The notes beneath the pieces were generated by a model. The model ran no database searches. It had not been told where the DNA came from and saw only the letters and a program-made list of their open reading frames with translations. A stretch of DNA of 64,000 nt from Methanobrevibacter gottschalkii DSM 11977 (lineage in GTDB: Archaea > Methanobacteriota > Methanobacteria > Methanobacteriales > Methanobacteriaceae). Position numbers and translations under genes: made by a program. This document shows, in pieces, positions 36,524-45,976 of the stretch. Each line of letters starts with the position of its first letter. Position 1 is the stretch's first letter. The stretch spans positions 248,001 to 312,000 of the forward strand of contig NZ_RKRG01000002.1 of the NCBI RefSeq assembly GCF_003814835.1. The letters are read 5' to 3'.

Positions 36524-37903
36524 ATGAAACTAAAAAAATCAGATTATATTATAATAATATCTTTTATAGCTTCATTTATTGCAGCATTCATCTCAGCAGC
36601 ACCTGCAGTTGCACTTCCCCAACTAGCAAATGAATTTAATTTAAATAATATTATGCAAAATTGGGTTGTGAATATATTTTTATTTACTGTTGCAATAACT
36701 GCCGTACCTCTTGGAAAATTCTCTGGAAAAAATGGAATAAAAAAAACATTAAACCTTGGATTAATTTTGTTTTTAATTGGAACAATAATTACTACATTTG
36801 CAAATTCTTATATAACTTTATTAATTTTTAGAGCAATACAAGCAATTGGTACAGCAATGATTTATAATACACAAACAAGTATTGTTGTATTAGCTGTAGA
36901 AGAAAAAAATAGGGGAAAAGCATTAGGAATAATAATATCTGGCGTATACATTGGACTTGCGATTGCACCATTTATTAGTGGAATATTAACTTATAATTTT
37001 GGTTGGAGAACTATATTTTACTTTACAATACCATTTACATTACTTGCATTATTCTTATCATTATATAAAGTCAAAGATGAATGGAATATGTATGAAGATG
37101 AGAGTTATGATAAATTTGGATCTATATTATATATGATTGGAATATTCTTCTTTATTTATGGATTTACAATATTAAATCAAACAAAAGGTGTGATATTCAC
37201 AGTAATTGGTATAGTTTTATTAATTGGATTTGCAGTAATTGATTTAAAAATTAAAAATCCAATATTCGACCTTAAATTATTTAAAAATAAAAGATTTTCA
37301 TCTTCAAATATTGCATCATTAATAAGTTATATTGCAACATTTGTAGTAACATATATACTTAATTACCATTTCCAGTATATTTTAAGTTTAAATTCACAAA
37401 CAACAGGCATATTACTGGTAGTTACGCCGGTTATAATGGCAATAATATCGCCATTTTCAGGAAAATTTTCAGATAAGATTGATTCACAAAAATTAGCAGC
37501 AATTGGAATGGGCTTTGTAACTATTGCAGTATTTATATTAATATTTTTAGATTATTCAACACCATTATGGGTAATAATTATTGCTATGGCATTACAAGGT
37601 TTGGGTTATGGAATATTTTCATCACCAAATACAAACATGATAATGAGTTCAGTTCCGCAGGAGGAAACACCAAGCGCATCAGTATCTATTACTGTAATGA
37701 GAGTAATAGGTCAAACTATGAGTCTTGCAATGTTGACTATAATATTTTCAGTAATAATGGGTAATGTACCAATAATTCCAGAATACTTTAGTTTATTAAC
37801 AAAAAGTTCTCAAACAGCATGTATAATATCCACATTATTATGTTTTATTGCAGTTATAGCTTCACTTGTAGGAATTGGTGGAAAAAACGATTTAACTAAT
37901 TGA
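36524..37903 (+). CDS. MFS efflux transporter, DHA2 (14-TM drug:H+) type
   Basis: About 459 residues with 12-14 hydrophobic helices, opening with IIIISFIASFIAAFISAAP. The A-motif loop is GKFSGKNGIKKTLNLG near residue 70 and the motif C-like GVYIGLAIAPFISGIL near 145, typical of antiporters. Start ATG 36524 follows AAGGATGA; the TTG and ATG upstream are less well placed. Its Ile codons are unusually often ATA compared with neighbours such as hypE, suggesting gain from an even more AT-rich archaeon such as Methanosphaera. Substrate unknown. Confidence 0.9.
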   Translation: MKLKKSDYIIIISFIASFIAAFISAAPAVALPQLANEFNLNNIMQNWVVNIFLFTVAITAVPLGKFSGKNGIKKTLNLGLILFLIGTIITTFANSYITLLIFRAIQAIGTAMIYNTQTSIVVLAVEEKNRGKALGIIISGVYIGLAIAPFISGILTYNFGWRTIFYFTIPFTLLALFLSLYKVKDEWNMYEDESYDKFGSILYMIGIFFFIYGFTILNQTKGVIFTVIGIVLLIGFAVIDLKIKNPIFDLKLFKNKRFSSSNIASLISYIATFVVTYILNYHFQYILSLNSQTTGILLVVTPVIMAIISPFSGKFSDKIDSQKLAAIGMGFVTIAVFILIFLDYSTPLWVIIIAMALQGLGYGIFSSPNTNMIMSSVPQEETPSASVSITVMRVIGQTMSLAMLTIIFSVIMGNVPIIPEYFSLLTKSSQTACIISTLLCFIAVIASLVGIGGKNDLTN

Positions 37904-37921
37904 AGATTTTTATCTTCAATT
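37898..37921 (+). terminator. Hairpin across the MFS stop
   Basis: AATTGAAGAT and ATCTTCAATT form a perfect 10-bp stem with a TTTT loop, including the TGA stop, then CTTATTTTTTT. Confidence 0.55.
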
Positions 37922-38184
37922 CTTATTTTTTTAAATTAACTTAACTTTTTTGAGTTTTTAAATAGGCATTTTTTATTTCTTTTTTAATTAGCTTATTGTT
38001 TTTAACCTTTTAATTTCAGATTAAATAAAAATTTGAACGGATTTCTTGAAATAGGATTTTCACTATAAATCGAAAAAGCTTATGAAATTTTACAGGCTGT
38101 GTTTATTTAAATTTTTTATAATTATATTAATATACTTGTTTTTACAAATAATATTTCGTTAATTATTATTGATTAGGAGATAAA

Positions 38185-39207
38185 ATGTCAGAAGATAAGA
38201 TTAGTATGAATCATGGTGCTGGCGGAGAAGTAATGGCTAATTTAATTGCTAGCACAATTTTAGATAATATCACTAAAAAAAGTGTTAATGGAGGTATTAG
38301 TTTAGATGCATTGGATGATGGTGCATCAATACCTATTGGAGAGGATTATGAACTTGTTTTAACAACTGACGGTCACACTATTGATCCATTATTCTTCCCA
38401 GGAGGAGATATTGGTAGGATTTCAGCTGCTGGAACAATAAATGATGTTTCAGTAATGGGTGCTCGTCCATTAGCGATTTCAAATGCAATAATTATGCAAG
38501 AGGGATTTCCAATTGAAGATTTGGATAGGATTATCAAATCATTAAATGAAGCTTGTGAGGAAGTGGATGTTGCTGTGATTACTGGAGATACAAAAGTAAT
38601 GCCTCAGGACAAACTTGAGGGTATTGTAATGGTTACAACCGGTCTTGGAATAGCTAAAAAAGGTGAAGTTGTTCGTGATTCAACTTTGGAAGTCGGAGAC
38701 AAGATAATTGTCACCGGTAGTCTGGGTGATCATGGAATGAGTTTAATGTCTTTTAGAGAAGGTTTCGGATTTGAAACTGATTTAAAATCTGATGTTGCTC
38801 CAATGTGGAATATTATTAAAAAAGCTTTGGAGATTGGAGGAGTTACTGCTATGAAAGATCCAACACGTGGAGGATTTGCAAATGCTATTAATGAAATGGC
38901 ATCAAAATCTGGTGTAGGGGTTGTTCTTGAACAAGAAGCGATTCCAATCAAAGAAGAAGTTCATGCTGTATCTGAAATGTTAGGTATTGATCCGTTTGAA
39001 GTAGCAAATGAAGGAAAAGTTGTCATGGGTGTTAAAGCCGATAAGGCAGAAGCAATCCTTGAAGCTATTAAAAATGAAAAATACGGTGAGAATGCAGCTA
39101 TAATTGGTGAAGTAGTTGAAGGAGACTATGTTGTAGTTAACACTCCTATTGGTGGTGAAAGGATACTTGAAGCACCTATTGCGGATCCGGTTCCTAGAGT
39201 TTGTTAA
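38185..39207 (+). CDS. hypE: Hydrogenase maturation protein HypE
   Basis: HypE dehydrates a carboxamide carried on its C-terminal Cys to the cyano ligand of [NiFe]-hydrogenase. The PurM-like fold shows ISMNHGAGGEVMANLI at the start, DDGASIPIGEDYELVLTTD, the ATP-binding GDIGRISAAGTINDVSVMGA, KDPTRGGFANAINEMA and the essential C-terminal PRVC. The 340 residues are standard. TAGGAGATAAA precedes ATG 38185. Methanogens depend on [NiFe]-hydrogenases for hydrogen use. Confidence 0.97.
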   Translation: MSEDKISMNHGAGGEVMANLIASTILDNITKKSVNGGISLDALDDGASIPIGEDYELVLTTDGHTIDPLFFPGGDIGRISAAGTINDVSVMGARPLAISNAIIMQEGFPIEDLDRIIKSLNEACEEVDVAVITGDTKVMPQDKLEGIVMVTTGLGIAKKGEVVRDSTLEVGDKIIVTGSLGDHGMSLMSFREGFGFETDLKSDVAPMWNIIKKALEIGGVTAMKDPTRGGFANAINEMASKSGVGVVLEQEAIPIKEEVHAVSEMLGIDPFEVANEGKVVMGVKADKAEAILEAIKNEKYGENAAIIGEVVEGDYVVVNTPIGGERILEAPIADPVPRVC

Positions 39208-39216
39208 GGTGATAAA

Positions 39217-39612
39217 ATGGTAAGTATATTTTCAAGAAGAATTATTGCATATTTTGTTGATTTCTTTGTAGTTTCAGCTTTCATGTGGATTGTATCTTAT
39301 TTGTTATCATTAGTAATTGGCACTAATAATCCTATATATCATTATTTTATATATTTAGTTCCAATTTTAATAATGATTTACTTTGTTTTATGTGAAAAAA
39401 TTGTCGGGGCTTCTGTTGGAAAATCTTTATTGTACTTGCAAGTAAGATCCCAAAATGGTGCACATATTTCTTGGTCTCAAGCTATTGTACGCAATTTAAC
39501 TAAAATTTATTGGATTCCAATAATTTTTGACTGGGGTATTGGTAAAGTATTAAAAAAGGACAGGTTATTTAATAGCATTACAAAAACTGTTGTTATTGAT
39601 GAGCTTAATTAA
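39217..39612 (+). CDS. RDD-family membrane protein
   Basis: 131 residues with three hydrophobic segments, and the RDD pattern: FSRRIIAYFVDFFVVSAFMW (Arg-Asp), then YFVLCEKIVGASVGKSLLYL and AIVRNLTKIYWIPIIFDW. The function of RDD proteins is poorly known; transport or signalling has been proposed. AAGGTGATAAA precedes ATG 39217, 9 bases after hypE, so the two are an operon. Confidence 0.88.
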   Translation: MVSIFSRRIIAYFVDFFVVSAFMWIVSYLLSLVIGTNNPIYHYFIYLVPILIMIYFVLCEKIVGASVGKSLLYLQVRSQNGAHISWSQAIVRNLTKIYWIPIIFDWGIGKVLKKDRLFNSITKTVVIDELN

Positions 39613-39616
39613 GCTC
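39601..39616 (+). terminator. Perfect 16-base palindrome across the RDD stop
   Basis: GAGCTTAATTAAGCTC is self-complementary, includes the TAA stop and is followed by ATTCTTATTTTT. Confidence 0.5.
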
Positions 39617-39753
39617 ATTCTTATTTTTCAGAATTAAAGAACTTAAATAAATCATATGTTGGTAGTTTAATTTCAAATAAATGTCATATTGCTGCTGATG
39701 CTTGAATAAAATATTAAATAGAAAAGTAAAATTTACTTGATTAGTTCTGAATA

Positions 39754-40203
39754 TTAAATATCTCCTTTTTTAAATTCACTTGGTGTAAAGTAAGATATTT
39801 CAGATAAGTTATTGTTAATTAATTCTTTATTGACATCAACAGTGTCTGTATAAACAATAGCTAATGCACGACCATATTCATCTTCTACTTTTTTATCATC
39901 AATATCCAGATATACTGTTTTTCCAAGGCAATTATTTTCAACAAAGTCTTTAGCTTCACTACTTGGACTTCCAACTTGTGTAAGCTGAACTTTACCGATG
40001 CCATAAACTTTTATTGTATTTCCATCAATTACTTCTAAACATTTTCCGGATTTTTCATAGTGTATGGTTTTATTGTTGATTTTTAAGGTTCCCGCTTGAT
40101 TTTCTAGTGGAGTATTGTCATTAATTAATATATTTGCAGTAGTGAATATTATTGTTATTGAAAAAATAATTAGTAAAATTACTGAAATGGATTTTTTATT
40201 CAT
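39754..40203 (-). CDS. Secreted SNase-like protein with degraded active site
   Basis: 149 residues: N-terminal membrane/signal segment (SISVILLIIFSITIIFTTANIL), then a thermonuclease-like OB-fold with CLEVIDGNTIKVYGIGKVQL, AKDFVENNCLGKTVYLDI and DEYGRALAIVYTD. In active nucleases the first block is DGDT followed by an Arg and a D/E pair (xxRLxGIDxPE); here DGNT and VQLTQVGSPS lack the Asp, Arg and Glu. The second Arg (YGR) is kept. I infer a binding rather than cutting role. It follows the Cas4-like gene by 6 bases. Confidence 0.75.
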   Translation of the reverse strand: MNKKSISVILLIIFSITIIFTTANILINDNTPLENQAGTLKINNKTIHYEKSGKCLEVIDGNTIKVYGIGKVQLTQVGSPSSEAKDFVENNCLGKTVYLDIDDKKVEDEYGRALAIVYTDTVDVNKELINNNLSEISYFTPSEFKKGDI

Positions 40204-40209
40204 TTTAAT

Positions 40210-40896
40210 CTATTGTGCATGTTCGCAGTCATGTTTAAATCTGCATGAATGACATTTTTTAGGATTTTTAGTTGGCATGAATGGTTTGGATCCATTAAAT
40301 AATCCATGTATTCTATCAATTGTGAATTTAATTTCTTTTTCAACATCTTCTGTGAATGGTTCAATCCAGAAGAGATTTTCAGTACCTCTTTCACGAAGCG
40401 CTCCTTTAATTTTTCTATCATCTCCAGACATGTCTTTAAATGCAAGGCAATATGCTCTTACTTGATTCATTGTAGATTTATAAGGTGTTCTTCCAGGTTT
40501 ATCGTCAATTATTACAATTTCCTCTGGTTTCATCCATATTTCATCAATATGTCCTCTGATTCCATATTTGGGAGATATGACAAAGCATTCTCTAGACATT
40601 GAGGCTTCACTTTTAGATGATTCAATCACTTCTTCAAAGCTGACTTGTGCAGATTCTTGTTTGAATATATCCTCAAGTTGCTTGTGAATTTCACTTCCAT
40701 GGGTCATTTCAGGTGTTGTTGGTGATTTTATATTTTTTACATGTTCCAGATATAGTTGGTATTCGCAATATCCTTGTTTATTTAACCAACTAATGGGGAA
40801 ATTGTTTTTTCCTTCAATTATCTGAAGACCTTTCACTGAAGGATGCTGTTTAGTTTCATAATTAATTGAGTATTGTGTAATGTTTTTTTGTTCCAT
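40210..40896 (-). CDS. Cas4-like PD-(D/E)XK nuclease with Fe-S cysteines
   Basis: The 228-residue protein shows the RecB/Cas4 order: a first Cys in QGYCEYQLYLEHV, the His motif THGSEIHKQLED, GIRGHIDEIWM (metal Asp), EIVIIDDKPG (D-x-K in place of E-x-K), QVRAYCLAF (QxxxY) and C-terminal CHSCRFKHDC giving three more Cys for a 4Fe-4S cluster. No CRISPR array or other cas gene is in the window, so it is a stand-alone form, likely in DNA repair. It is divergent from the radical SAM gene and heads an operon with the SNase-like gene. Confidence 0.85.
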   Translation of the reverse strand: MEQKNITQYSINYETKQHPSVKGLQIIEGKNNFPISWLNKQGYCEYQLYLEHVKNIKSPTTPEMTHGSEIHKQLEDIFKQESAQVSFEEVIESSKSEASMSRECFVISPKYGIRGHIDEIWMKPEEIVIIDDKPGRTPYKSTMNQVRAYCLAFKDMSGDDRKIKGALRERGTENLFWIEPFTEDVEKEIKFTIDRIHGLFNGSKPFMPTKNPKKCHSCRFKHDCEHAQ

Positions 40897-40955
40897 ATTT
40901 CAATGTTTGTTTTTTGAAGTATAATTATTTATCTTTCAAAATTAAAATTAAGTTC

Positions 40956-41816
40956 ATGCACTATATTAATTCAAAAACAATACTGTCACCAAAAAACGGA
41001 ATGAACCTATATCGCGGTTGTACTCATGGTTGCATATACTGTGATTCTAGAAGTGACATATATAATATGAATCATAGATTTGAGGATGTTGAAGTTAAAA
41101 AGAATGCTTTAGTGTTACTTAAAAATGAACTTCTTAAAAGACCGCAATCTATGATTGGAACTGGAGCAATGACTGATCCATATATCCCACTTGAAAAACA
41201 CTTGGAATATCTTAGAAAATCTCTGAATCTAATTTATAGATATGGTTTTGGATTTACATGCATTACAAAATCCGATTTGATTTTAAGAGATTTGGATTTA
41301 CTTAAAAAAATCAATGAAAAAACAAAAGTTGTTGTTCAAATGACTTTAACTACCTCTGATGATGATTTGTGCAGAATATTGGAGCCTCATGTATGTAATA
41401 CAACAAGAAGGGTTGAAGTTTTAAAGATACTTCAGAAACATGGTATTCCAACAGTTGTTTGGTTAACTCCAATTTTACCTTATATTAATGATAATATTGA
41501 GAATATTGAATCCATTTTGAATTATTGTATTGATGCGGGTGTTAAAGGAGTAATCTGTTTTGAAATGGGGATGACATTAAGAGAGGGGGACAGGGAGTAC
41601 TATTATAAAAAATTAGATGAATATTTCCCGGGTCTTAAAGATAAATATATTGAAGAATTTGGAAATAGTTACTCAATTCCAAGTCCAAATAATAAACAAT
41701 TAATGTCTATTTTTAATGAAAAAACAGATAAACATGATATTTTAAACAAACCTGATGAAGTATTTGACTATATTTCTTATTTTCCTCAAAAATCAGTTCA
41801 ATCTAGATTAATCTAA
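40956..41816 (+). CDS. Radical SAM protein, SPL-like (Rv2578c type)
   Basis: The cluster motif is YRGCTHGCIYCDSRSD (CX3CX2C) near residue 20, then IGTGAMTDPYIPLEKHL and FTCITKSDLILRDLD, the layout of the spore photoproduct lyase-related group rather than the true DNA lyase. About 286 residues from ATG 40956, which lies about 30 bases after a TATA-like GTATAATTAT, suggesting a leaderless message. The in-frame TTG at 40914 is unlikely. Substrate unknown. Confidence 0.88.
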   Translation: MHYINSKTILSPKNGMNLYRGCTHGCIYCDSRSDIYNMNHRFEDVEVKKNALVLLKNELLKRPQSMIGTGAMTDPYIPLEKHLEYLRKSLNLIYRYGFGFTCITKSDLILRDLDLLKKINEKTKVVVQMTLTTSDDDLCRILEPHVCNTTRRVEVLKILQKHGIPTVVWLTPILPYINDNIENIESILNYCIDAGVKGVICFEMGMTLREGDREYYYKKLDEYFPGLKDKYIEEFGNSYSIPSPNNKQLMSIFNEKTDKHDILNKPDEVFDYISYFPQKSVQSRLI

Positions 41817-41851
41817 ATAATTAAATAGTTATTAAGCTAAATATTTATGTA

Positions 41852-43135
41852 ATGAATTTTAATGAATTAAATATTTCTGATAATATTAAAAACGGACTAA
41901 AAGGAATGGGTTTTACAAAAGCAACTCCCATCCAAGAACAATCAATTCCTGTAACTTTAAAAGGAAAAGATGTAATGGGTCAGGCACAAACAGGTTCCGG
42001 TAAAACTGTTGCATTTGCAATTCCAATTATTGAAAAGATTTTCATTGATGATAAATCTCCTCAAGCTATTGTATTATGTCCAACAAGAGAACTATGTATG
42101 CAGGTAGCAGATGAAATTTCGAAAGTAGCATCAAACATTAAAAAACTTAAAATTTTATCTGTATATGGTGGCCAACCAATTGGAAGACAGACAAGAGTCC
42201 TTAAAAAAGGGGTTCATATTGTTGTCGGAACTCCTGGGCGAGTAATTGATCATATTAATAGGGGCAATCTTGATTTAAACGGCATTGAAAGTGTTGTTTT
42301 AGATGAAGCTGATGAAATGCTGAATATGGGTTTTAGAGATGATATGGAATTTATATTAAAAAACACTCCTAAAACTAGACAAACATTACTGTTCTCAGCC
42401 ACAATGCCTGATGAAATTAAAAAAATAGCTAGAAAATACCAAAGAAATCCCAAATTTATTAAGGTTAAAGCAAACAAGAAGAACTCTCCAAAAATAACTC
42501 AATATTCTTTTAAATGTAATGCGAAATATAAATTCGATGACATGACAAGGTTACTTGATGTATTTGATGTTGAACTTGCTTTAATATTCTGTAACACTAA
42601 AAAAGGTGTTAATTATGTTGCAAAACACTTAAAAAAAAGAGGATACTCTGTTGACGGTCTTCATGGGGACATGACTCAAAAAATGAGAGATAAAGTGATG
42701 AACAAGTTTAGAAATGATAATATTGACATTTTGGTTGCAACTGACGTGGCAGCACGAGGACTGGATGTTGATAATTTGGATGTTATAATTAATTATGATG
42801 TTCCTCAAAACCCTGAAAATTATATCCACAGAATTGGAAGAACTGCAAGAGCAGGTAAACTTGGTTATGCTTTTACTTTAGTATGCAGGGATGAAACTAG
42901 GAGATTTGCAGCTATTAAAAAAGCTAATAACACTAAAATTACAGAAAAACAGATTCCTTCTTATAAGGAAGTTGAAACTATTAAAAATAAACTGATTTTG
43001 GATAAAGTTATAAACTGTATAGAACGTGGAGAATTGGAAGACAGTTATATTAATTCAATTAAAGACAGTATGAATAAAAAAATAAACGCACAGCAATTAG
43101 CTGCGGGTTTATTGAAGATGGTAAGAGAAAATTAA
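41852..43135 (+). CDS. DEAD-box RNA helicase
   Basis: An ATP-dependent RNA-unwinding enzyme of 427 residues. In order: Q motif KATPIQEQSIPV, Walker A AQTGSGKTVAF, PTRELCMQ, TPGRVIDH, LDEADEMLNMGF, SATMPDE, ALIFCNTKKG, VATDVAARGLDV and YIHRIGRTARAGK. The C-terminus is short. Cold or stress adaptation and ribosome assembly are usual roles. No ribosome binding site is visible, so the transcript may start at or near the ATG. It converges without a gap on the regulator gene. Confidence 0.95.
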   Translation: MNFNELNISDNIKNGLKGMGFTKATPIQEQSIPVTLKGKDVMGQAQTGSGKTVAFAIPIIEKIFIDDKSPQAIVLCPTRELCMQVADEISKVASNIKKLKILSVYGGQPIGRQTRVLKKGVHIVVGTPGRVIDHINRGNLDLNGIESVVLDEADEMLNMGFRDDMEFILKNTPKTRQTLLFSATMPDEIKKIARKYQRNPKFIKVKANKKNSPKITQYSFKCNAKYKFDDMTRLLDVFDVELALIFCNTKKGVNYVAKHLKKRGYSVDGLHGDMTQKMRDKVMNKFRNDNIDILVATDVAARGLDVDNLDVIINYDVPQNPENYIHRIGRTARAGKLGYAFTLVCRDETRRFAAIKKANNTKITEKQIPSYKEVETIKNKLILDKVINCIERGELEDSYINSIKDSMNKKINAQQLAAGLLKMVREN

Positions 43136-43942
43136 TTATTTTTTACCATCAATAACATTATATTTTATTTTTTCAGATTCGAGCTCACGAGTAAATGCTT
43201 TACTCATATCACCAACACAGATTGCAAGAACATTCAAACCTTTACGTGCAGCATTTGCAGTTGCATTTGGAGCAGCATATTCAATATCTAGTGGTAATTC
43301 TAATTTATTGATAATGGCGCGTGAAACAGTACCTGCACATGCAATTTTATCGATTGGCTCACCACTGTTTGTTCCGTTCTCATAAACTTTTTTAATTAAT
43401 TCTAAATCAGAAGCTTTGGATCCGCCATCTTTTATGGTTGGAACATTAATTATAGTTACCTCACCATTACTTACATCAATAGTTCCTGTAAGGTTTGATA
43501 ATGCCACATCCATTCCTTCTTTAGTATTATCCATAACAATGCCTGTTGCATTTTCTTCTTTTTTATGGGCATATAATACTCCATCATCCATAAATAAACC
43601 CACTATATCATCTTTTTGGAGATCTTCTCTTGCAATAGCTGGCCAAATAGTTTTATAATGGTTCATAGTCTCTAAAACTGCATCTGAATATTTTCTAAGA
43701 CTAATTGCATCTTTTTTAACTTTTTCAATACCTTTTTGAGTTATTTTATATGGTGATCTGCCGTCTTTAGAACTGATGTATCCTTGTTCAATTAATGTTT
43801 TTATGTTTTCGGAAACTGCTTGTATTGTAATTCCTAATTTATTAGCCAAATCTTTTTGTTTGAGGTGAGGGTCCTGTTTTGAGATTTCACTTAAAATCTG
43901 AAAATGAGTTAATGCACCTCTTTTTTTAAATGCTTTCATCAT
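43136..43942 (-). CDS. Winged-helix regulator with C-terminal ligand-binding-like domain
   Basis: The 268-residue protein has an N-terminal MarR/winged-helix DNA-binding part: FQILSEISKQDPHLKQKDLANKL and GITIQAVSENIKTLIEQGYI, wing SKDGRSPYKITQKG. After a linker, residues about 100-268 form an alpha/beta domain (VGLFMDDGVLYAHK, GEVTIINVPTIKDGG, KIACAGTVSRAII, LAICVGDMSKAF) of an archaeal family I cannot name surely. It likely senses a small molecule. GAGGAATGA precedes the start. Confidence 0.82.
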   Translation of the reverse strand: MMKAFKKRGALTHFQILSEISKQDPHLKQKDLANKLGITIQAVSENIKTLIEQGYISSKDGRSPYKITQKGIEKVKKDAISLRKYSDAVLETMNHYKTIWPAIAREDLQKDDIVGLFMDDGVLYAHKKEENATGIVMDNTKEGMDVALSNLTGTIDVSNGEVTIINVPTIKDGGSKASDLELIKKVYENGTNSGEPIDKIACAGTVSRAIINKLELPLDIEYAAPNATANAARKGLNVLAICVGDMSKAFTRELESEKIKYNVIDGKK

Positions 43943-44285
43943 AATTCATTCCTCAATTGTATTTGATTATTTTATATATTTAATTTTATATTATTTATAT
44001 TATCTTTTTTTAGGTGGATTTGTATGGTATATTTGTCTTATTTTTTAGGCATAATTTTGAATATTATTTTATTTTTTGGGTTTTTAATTTAATTGATTTG
44101 TAATTTTTTTAAAATAAATCATGTTAAAATAAAAATCATATTTTATTTAAAAATTATAAATGACATTTTAAATTAAGATTATCAATTGATATTAATAAAT
44201 TTTAGTTCATGATGATGGTTTAAGTAAATCGGCTGATATGAATTGATATAAGTTAAATAGATGTGGATTAAAGAACAATATCTGT
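43943..44285. other. Intergenic region, 343 bases
   Basis: AT-rich sequence between divergent sides: it holds the regulator's promoter and the end of the recJ-like operon. No gene seen. A C/D-box-like ATGATGA at 44209-44215 is not supported by good partner boxes. Confidence 0.5.
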
Positions 44286-45692
44286 TTATTTTGTTAATTT
44301 TCCATCTAATCTATTATTAAACTCTTCTAAAAATTCATATTTTTTATCAATTGGGATGTAAGCTCCACAAGCCATTGCGTGACCTCCACCAGATCCTCCA
44401 ACATCACTTGCAACTTCTCGTATGATATTTCCAAAGTGAATTCCATCATATGAAAGTAATCTGGAACATCTAAGAGATACTTTAAGACCGTCACTATCTG
44501 TTTGTGTAAAACCAATAATTGGTTTTTTCCAATTACAGTATCCTAAAATCATTCCTGTTATTGTTCCAACAATTTCAGGAGCAATTCCGGTTCCATCAAA
44601 GTATTGTAAATTTTCGAGTTCTATGATATTTGTTTCATCATTTTCTGCAACACTACTAATCCCTTTAGCAAGGTTTGTTCTATGAATTTTACTTACAACT
44701 TCAAGTTCATCAAGTGCAACAAATCTGTCCCCTTTCAAAACTTCCATAGCTATCTGCTCTTCATGATTTCTTCCACACGCATTCATTGCTGTTGAAAATT
44801 CAGAACCATCTCTTAAAAAGCTATGTTCATCCTCTTTTAAGAAAGTATATGAGTCCCCTAAGATTAATTGAGGTAAATATTGAATATATTTCGGTGGAAC
44901 GGCCTGTGTAAGCATGGACATGAGACGTTGGAAAAGTTTACCTTTTTCCTCCATTGTTAACTCATTTAAAGTTTTTCTGTTATGTTTTTCATCAATACCT
45001 AACTCCTCTAAAATAGCCATGGTTTCATTGGTATTATTGGTGATTGGAAGTTTAACATCACTAAAATAAGAAAGTGCAACAAATAATGGGCGGGTGTTCC
45101 TTCCGTAAATGTTGATGTCGCTTTTTATTATTTCAAGGTATCCTCCATCAATTGCATCCTGTTGTATGATTTTATTCAAACCTTCAAAATGACCTGTTTT
45201 TGTATTTTGCATATCTCCAATTGCAGATAAAACACCAATCCAGCTTAAATCATCATATCCGAATCTTTTTGCAAGAAAATAACATAATCCTCCACCACAA
45301 ACATAGTATGATCCATCGATACCGTGATGGTTGGGATTAATTTCTAAATAAGTATAATCCTTGTTATTTTTATAGTCCAAATCCCTTAAAGGAGGGTGGT
45401 GGTCTAAAATGAGTATTTTCTGATTTTTTTGAGCTTTTGCATCAATTTTTTGCCCTGAACCCAAATCTGAAAATATTGTAAGTTCATGGGTAAGTTCAAT
45501 GTCATCCAACACGTCTAAATTCACAAATTCTATTTCATATTCCTTATTTTGCCTATCTAGTATGGTTGATAAGATTGCACCTGAACAGATACCGTCACAA
45601 TCGATATGGGAATAAACTTTAATGTCTTCCGCATTTTCGATAAGTTCTTTTGCTTGCCTGTATTGCTCGTGCATTAATTGTGGTATTTGCAT
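44286..45692 (-). CDS. DHH-family phosphoesterase, archaeal RecJ-like
   Basis: The 468-residue protein shows DHH motifs in order: SHIDCDGICSGAIL (residues 28-41), FSDLGSG near 74 and ILILDHHPPLRDLD near 92, then the DHHA1-type GSGGGHAMACGAYIP near the end. Archaeal members are 5'-3' exonucleases or the GINS-associated nuclease (GAN), and some are Cdc45-like. The full metal set suggests active enzyme. Last gene of the minus-strand operon, 5 bases after srp19. Confidence 0.9.
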   Translation of the reverse strand: MQIPQLMHEQYRQAKELIENAEDIKVYSHIDCDGICSGAILSTILDRQNKEYEIEFVNLDVLDDIELTHELTIFSDLGSGQKIDAKAQKNQKILILDHHPPLRDLDYKNNKDYTYLEINPNHHGIDGSYYVCGGGLCYFLAKRFGYDDLSWIGVLSAIGDMQNTKTGHFEGLNKIIQQDAIDGGYLEIIKSDINIYGRNTRPLFVALSYFSDVKLPITNNTNETMAILEELGIDEKHNRKTLNELTMEEKGKLFQRLMSMLTQAVPPKYIQYLPQLILGDSYTFLKEDEHSFLRDGSEFSTAMNACGRNHEEQIAMEVLKGDRFVALDELEVVSKIHRTNLAKGISSVAENDETNIIELENLQYFDGTGIAPEIVGTITGMILGYCNWKKPIIGFTQTDSDGLKVSLRCSRLLSYDGIHFGNIIREVASDVGGSGGGHAMACGAYIPIDKKYEFLEEFNNRLDGKLTK

Positions 45693-45697
45693 GATAA

Positions 45698-45967
45698 TCA
45701 GTTTCTAATTTCTTTAATCTTTAAGCTAATTTCTTTTATTAATTCTAATTTGCTTTTATCCCATTCAACGAGTGCTCTTCCGGATTTTTCATACCATTTT
45801 CCAGGGTATGATTTATCTTTTTCAAGTTCATAATTAAGTCCCAGTCTCTTCAATGCCCTTTCTATGTCATTTATAGTCGGATCTTTTACACAATCCTCTT
45901 TTGAAATCTTACGGCCTTCATTGAGGGATAATTTTTTATTTAAATATTGTGGCCAAACAGTAATCAT
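45698..45967 (-). CDS. srp19: Signal recognition particle protein SRP19
   Basis: A subunit of the archaeal SRP that binds the tips of helices 6 and 8 of 7S RNA and helps SRP54 load. Family features: ITVWPQYLNKKLSLNEGRKI at the start, KRLGLNYELEKDKSYPGKWY and SGRALVEW. The start is ATG 45967, with AGGTGTT upstream in the end of glf; the TTG at 45976 is less likely. About 89 residues. Confidence 0.93.
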   Translation of the reverse strand: MITVWPQYLNKKLSLNEGRKISKEDCVKDPTINDIERALKRLGLNYELEKDKSYPGKWYEKSGRALVEWDKSKLELIKEISLKIKEIRN

Positions 45968-45976
45968 AGTCAACAC

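Noticed and set aside
40210-40896. Cas4-like gene as part of a CRISPR locus
   Set aside because: No repeats or other cas genes are visible within the window.
44209-44260. C/D-box-like sequence (ATGATGA then CTGA)
   Set aside because: The C' and D boxes are poor and no guide match can be checked; chance is likely in AT-rich DNA.
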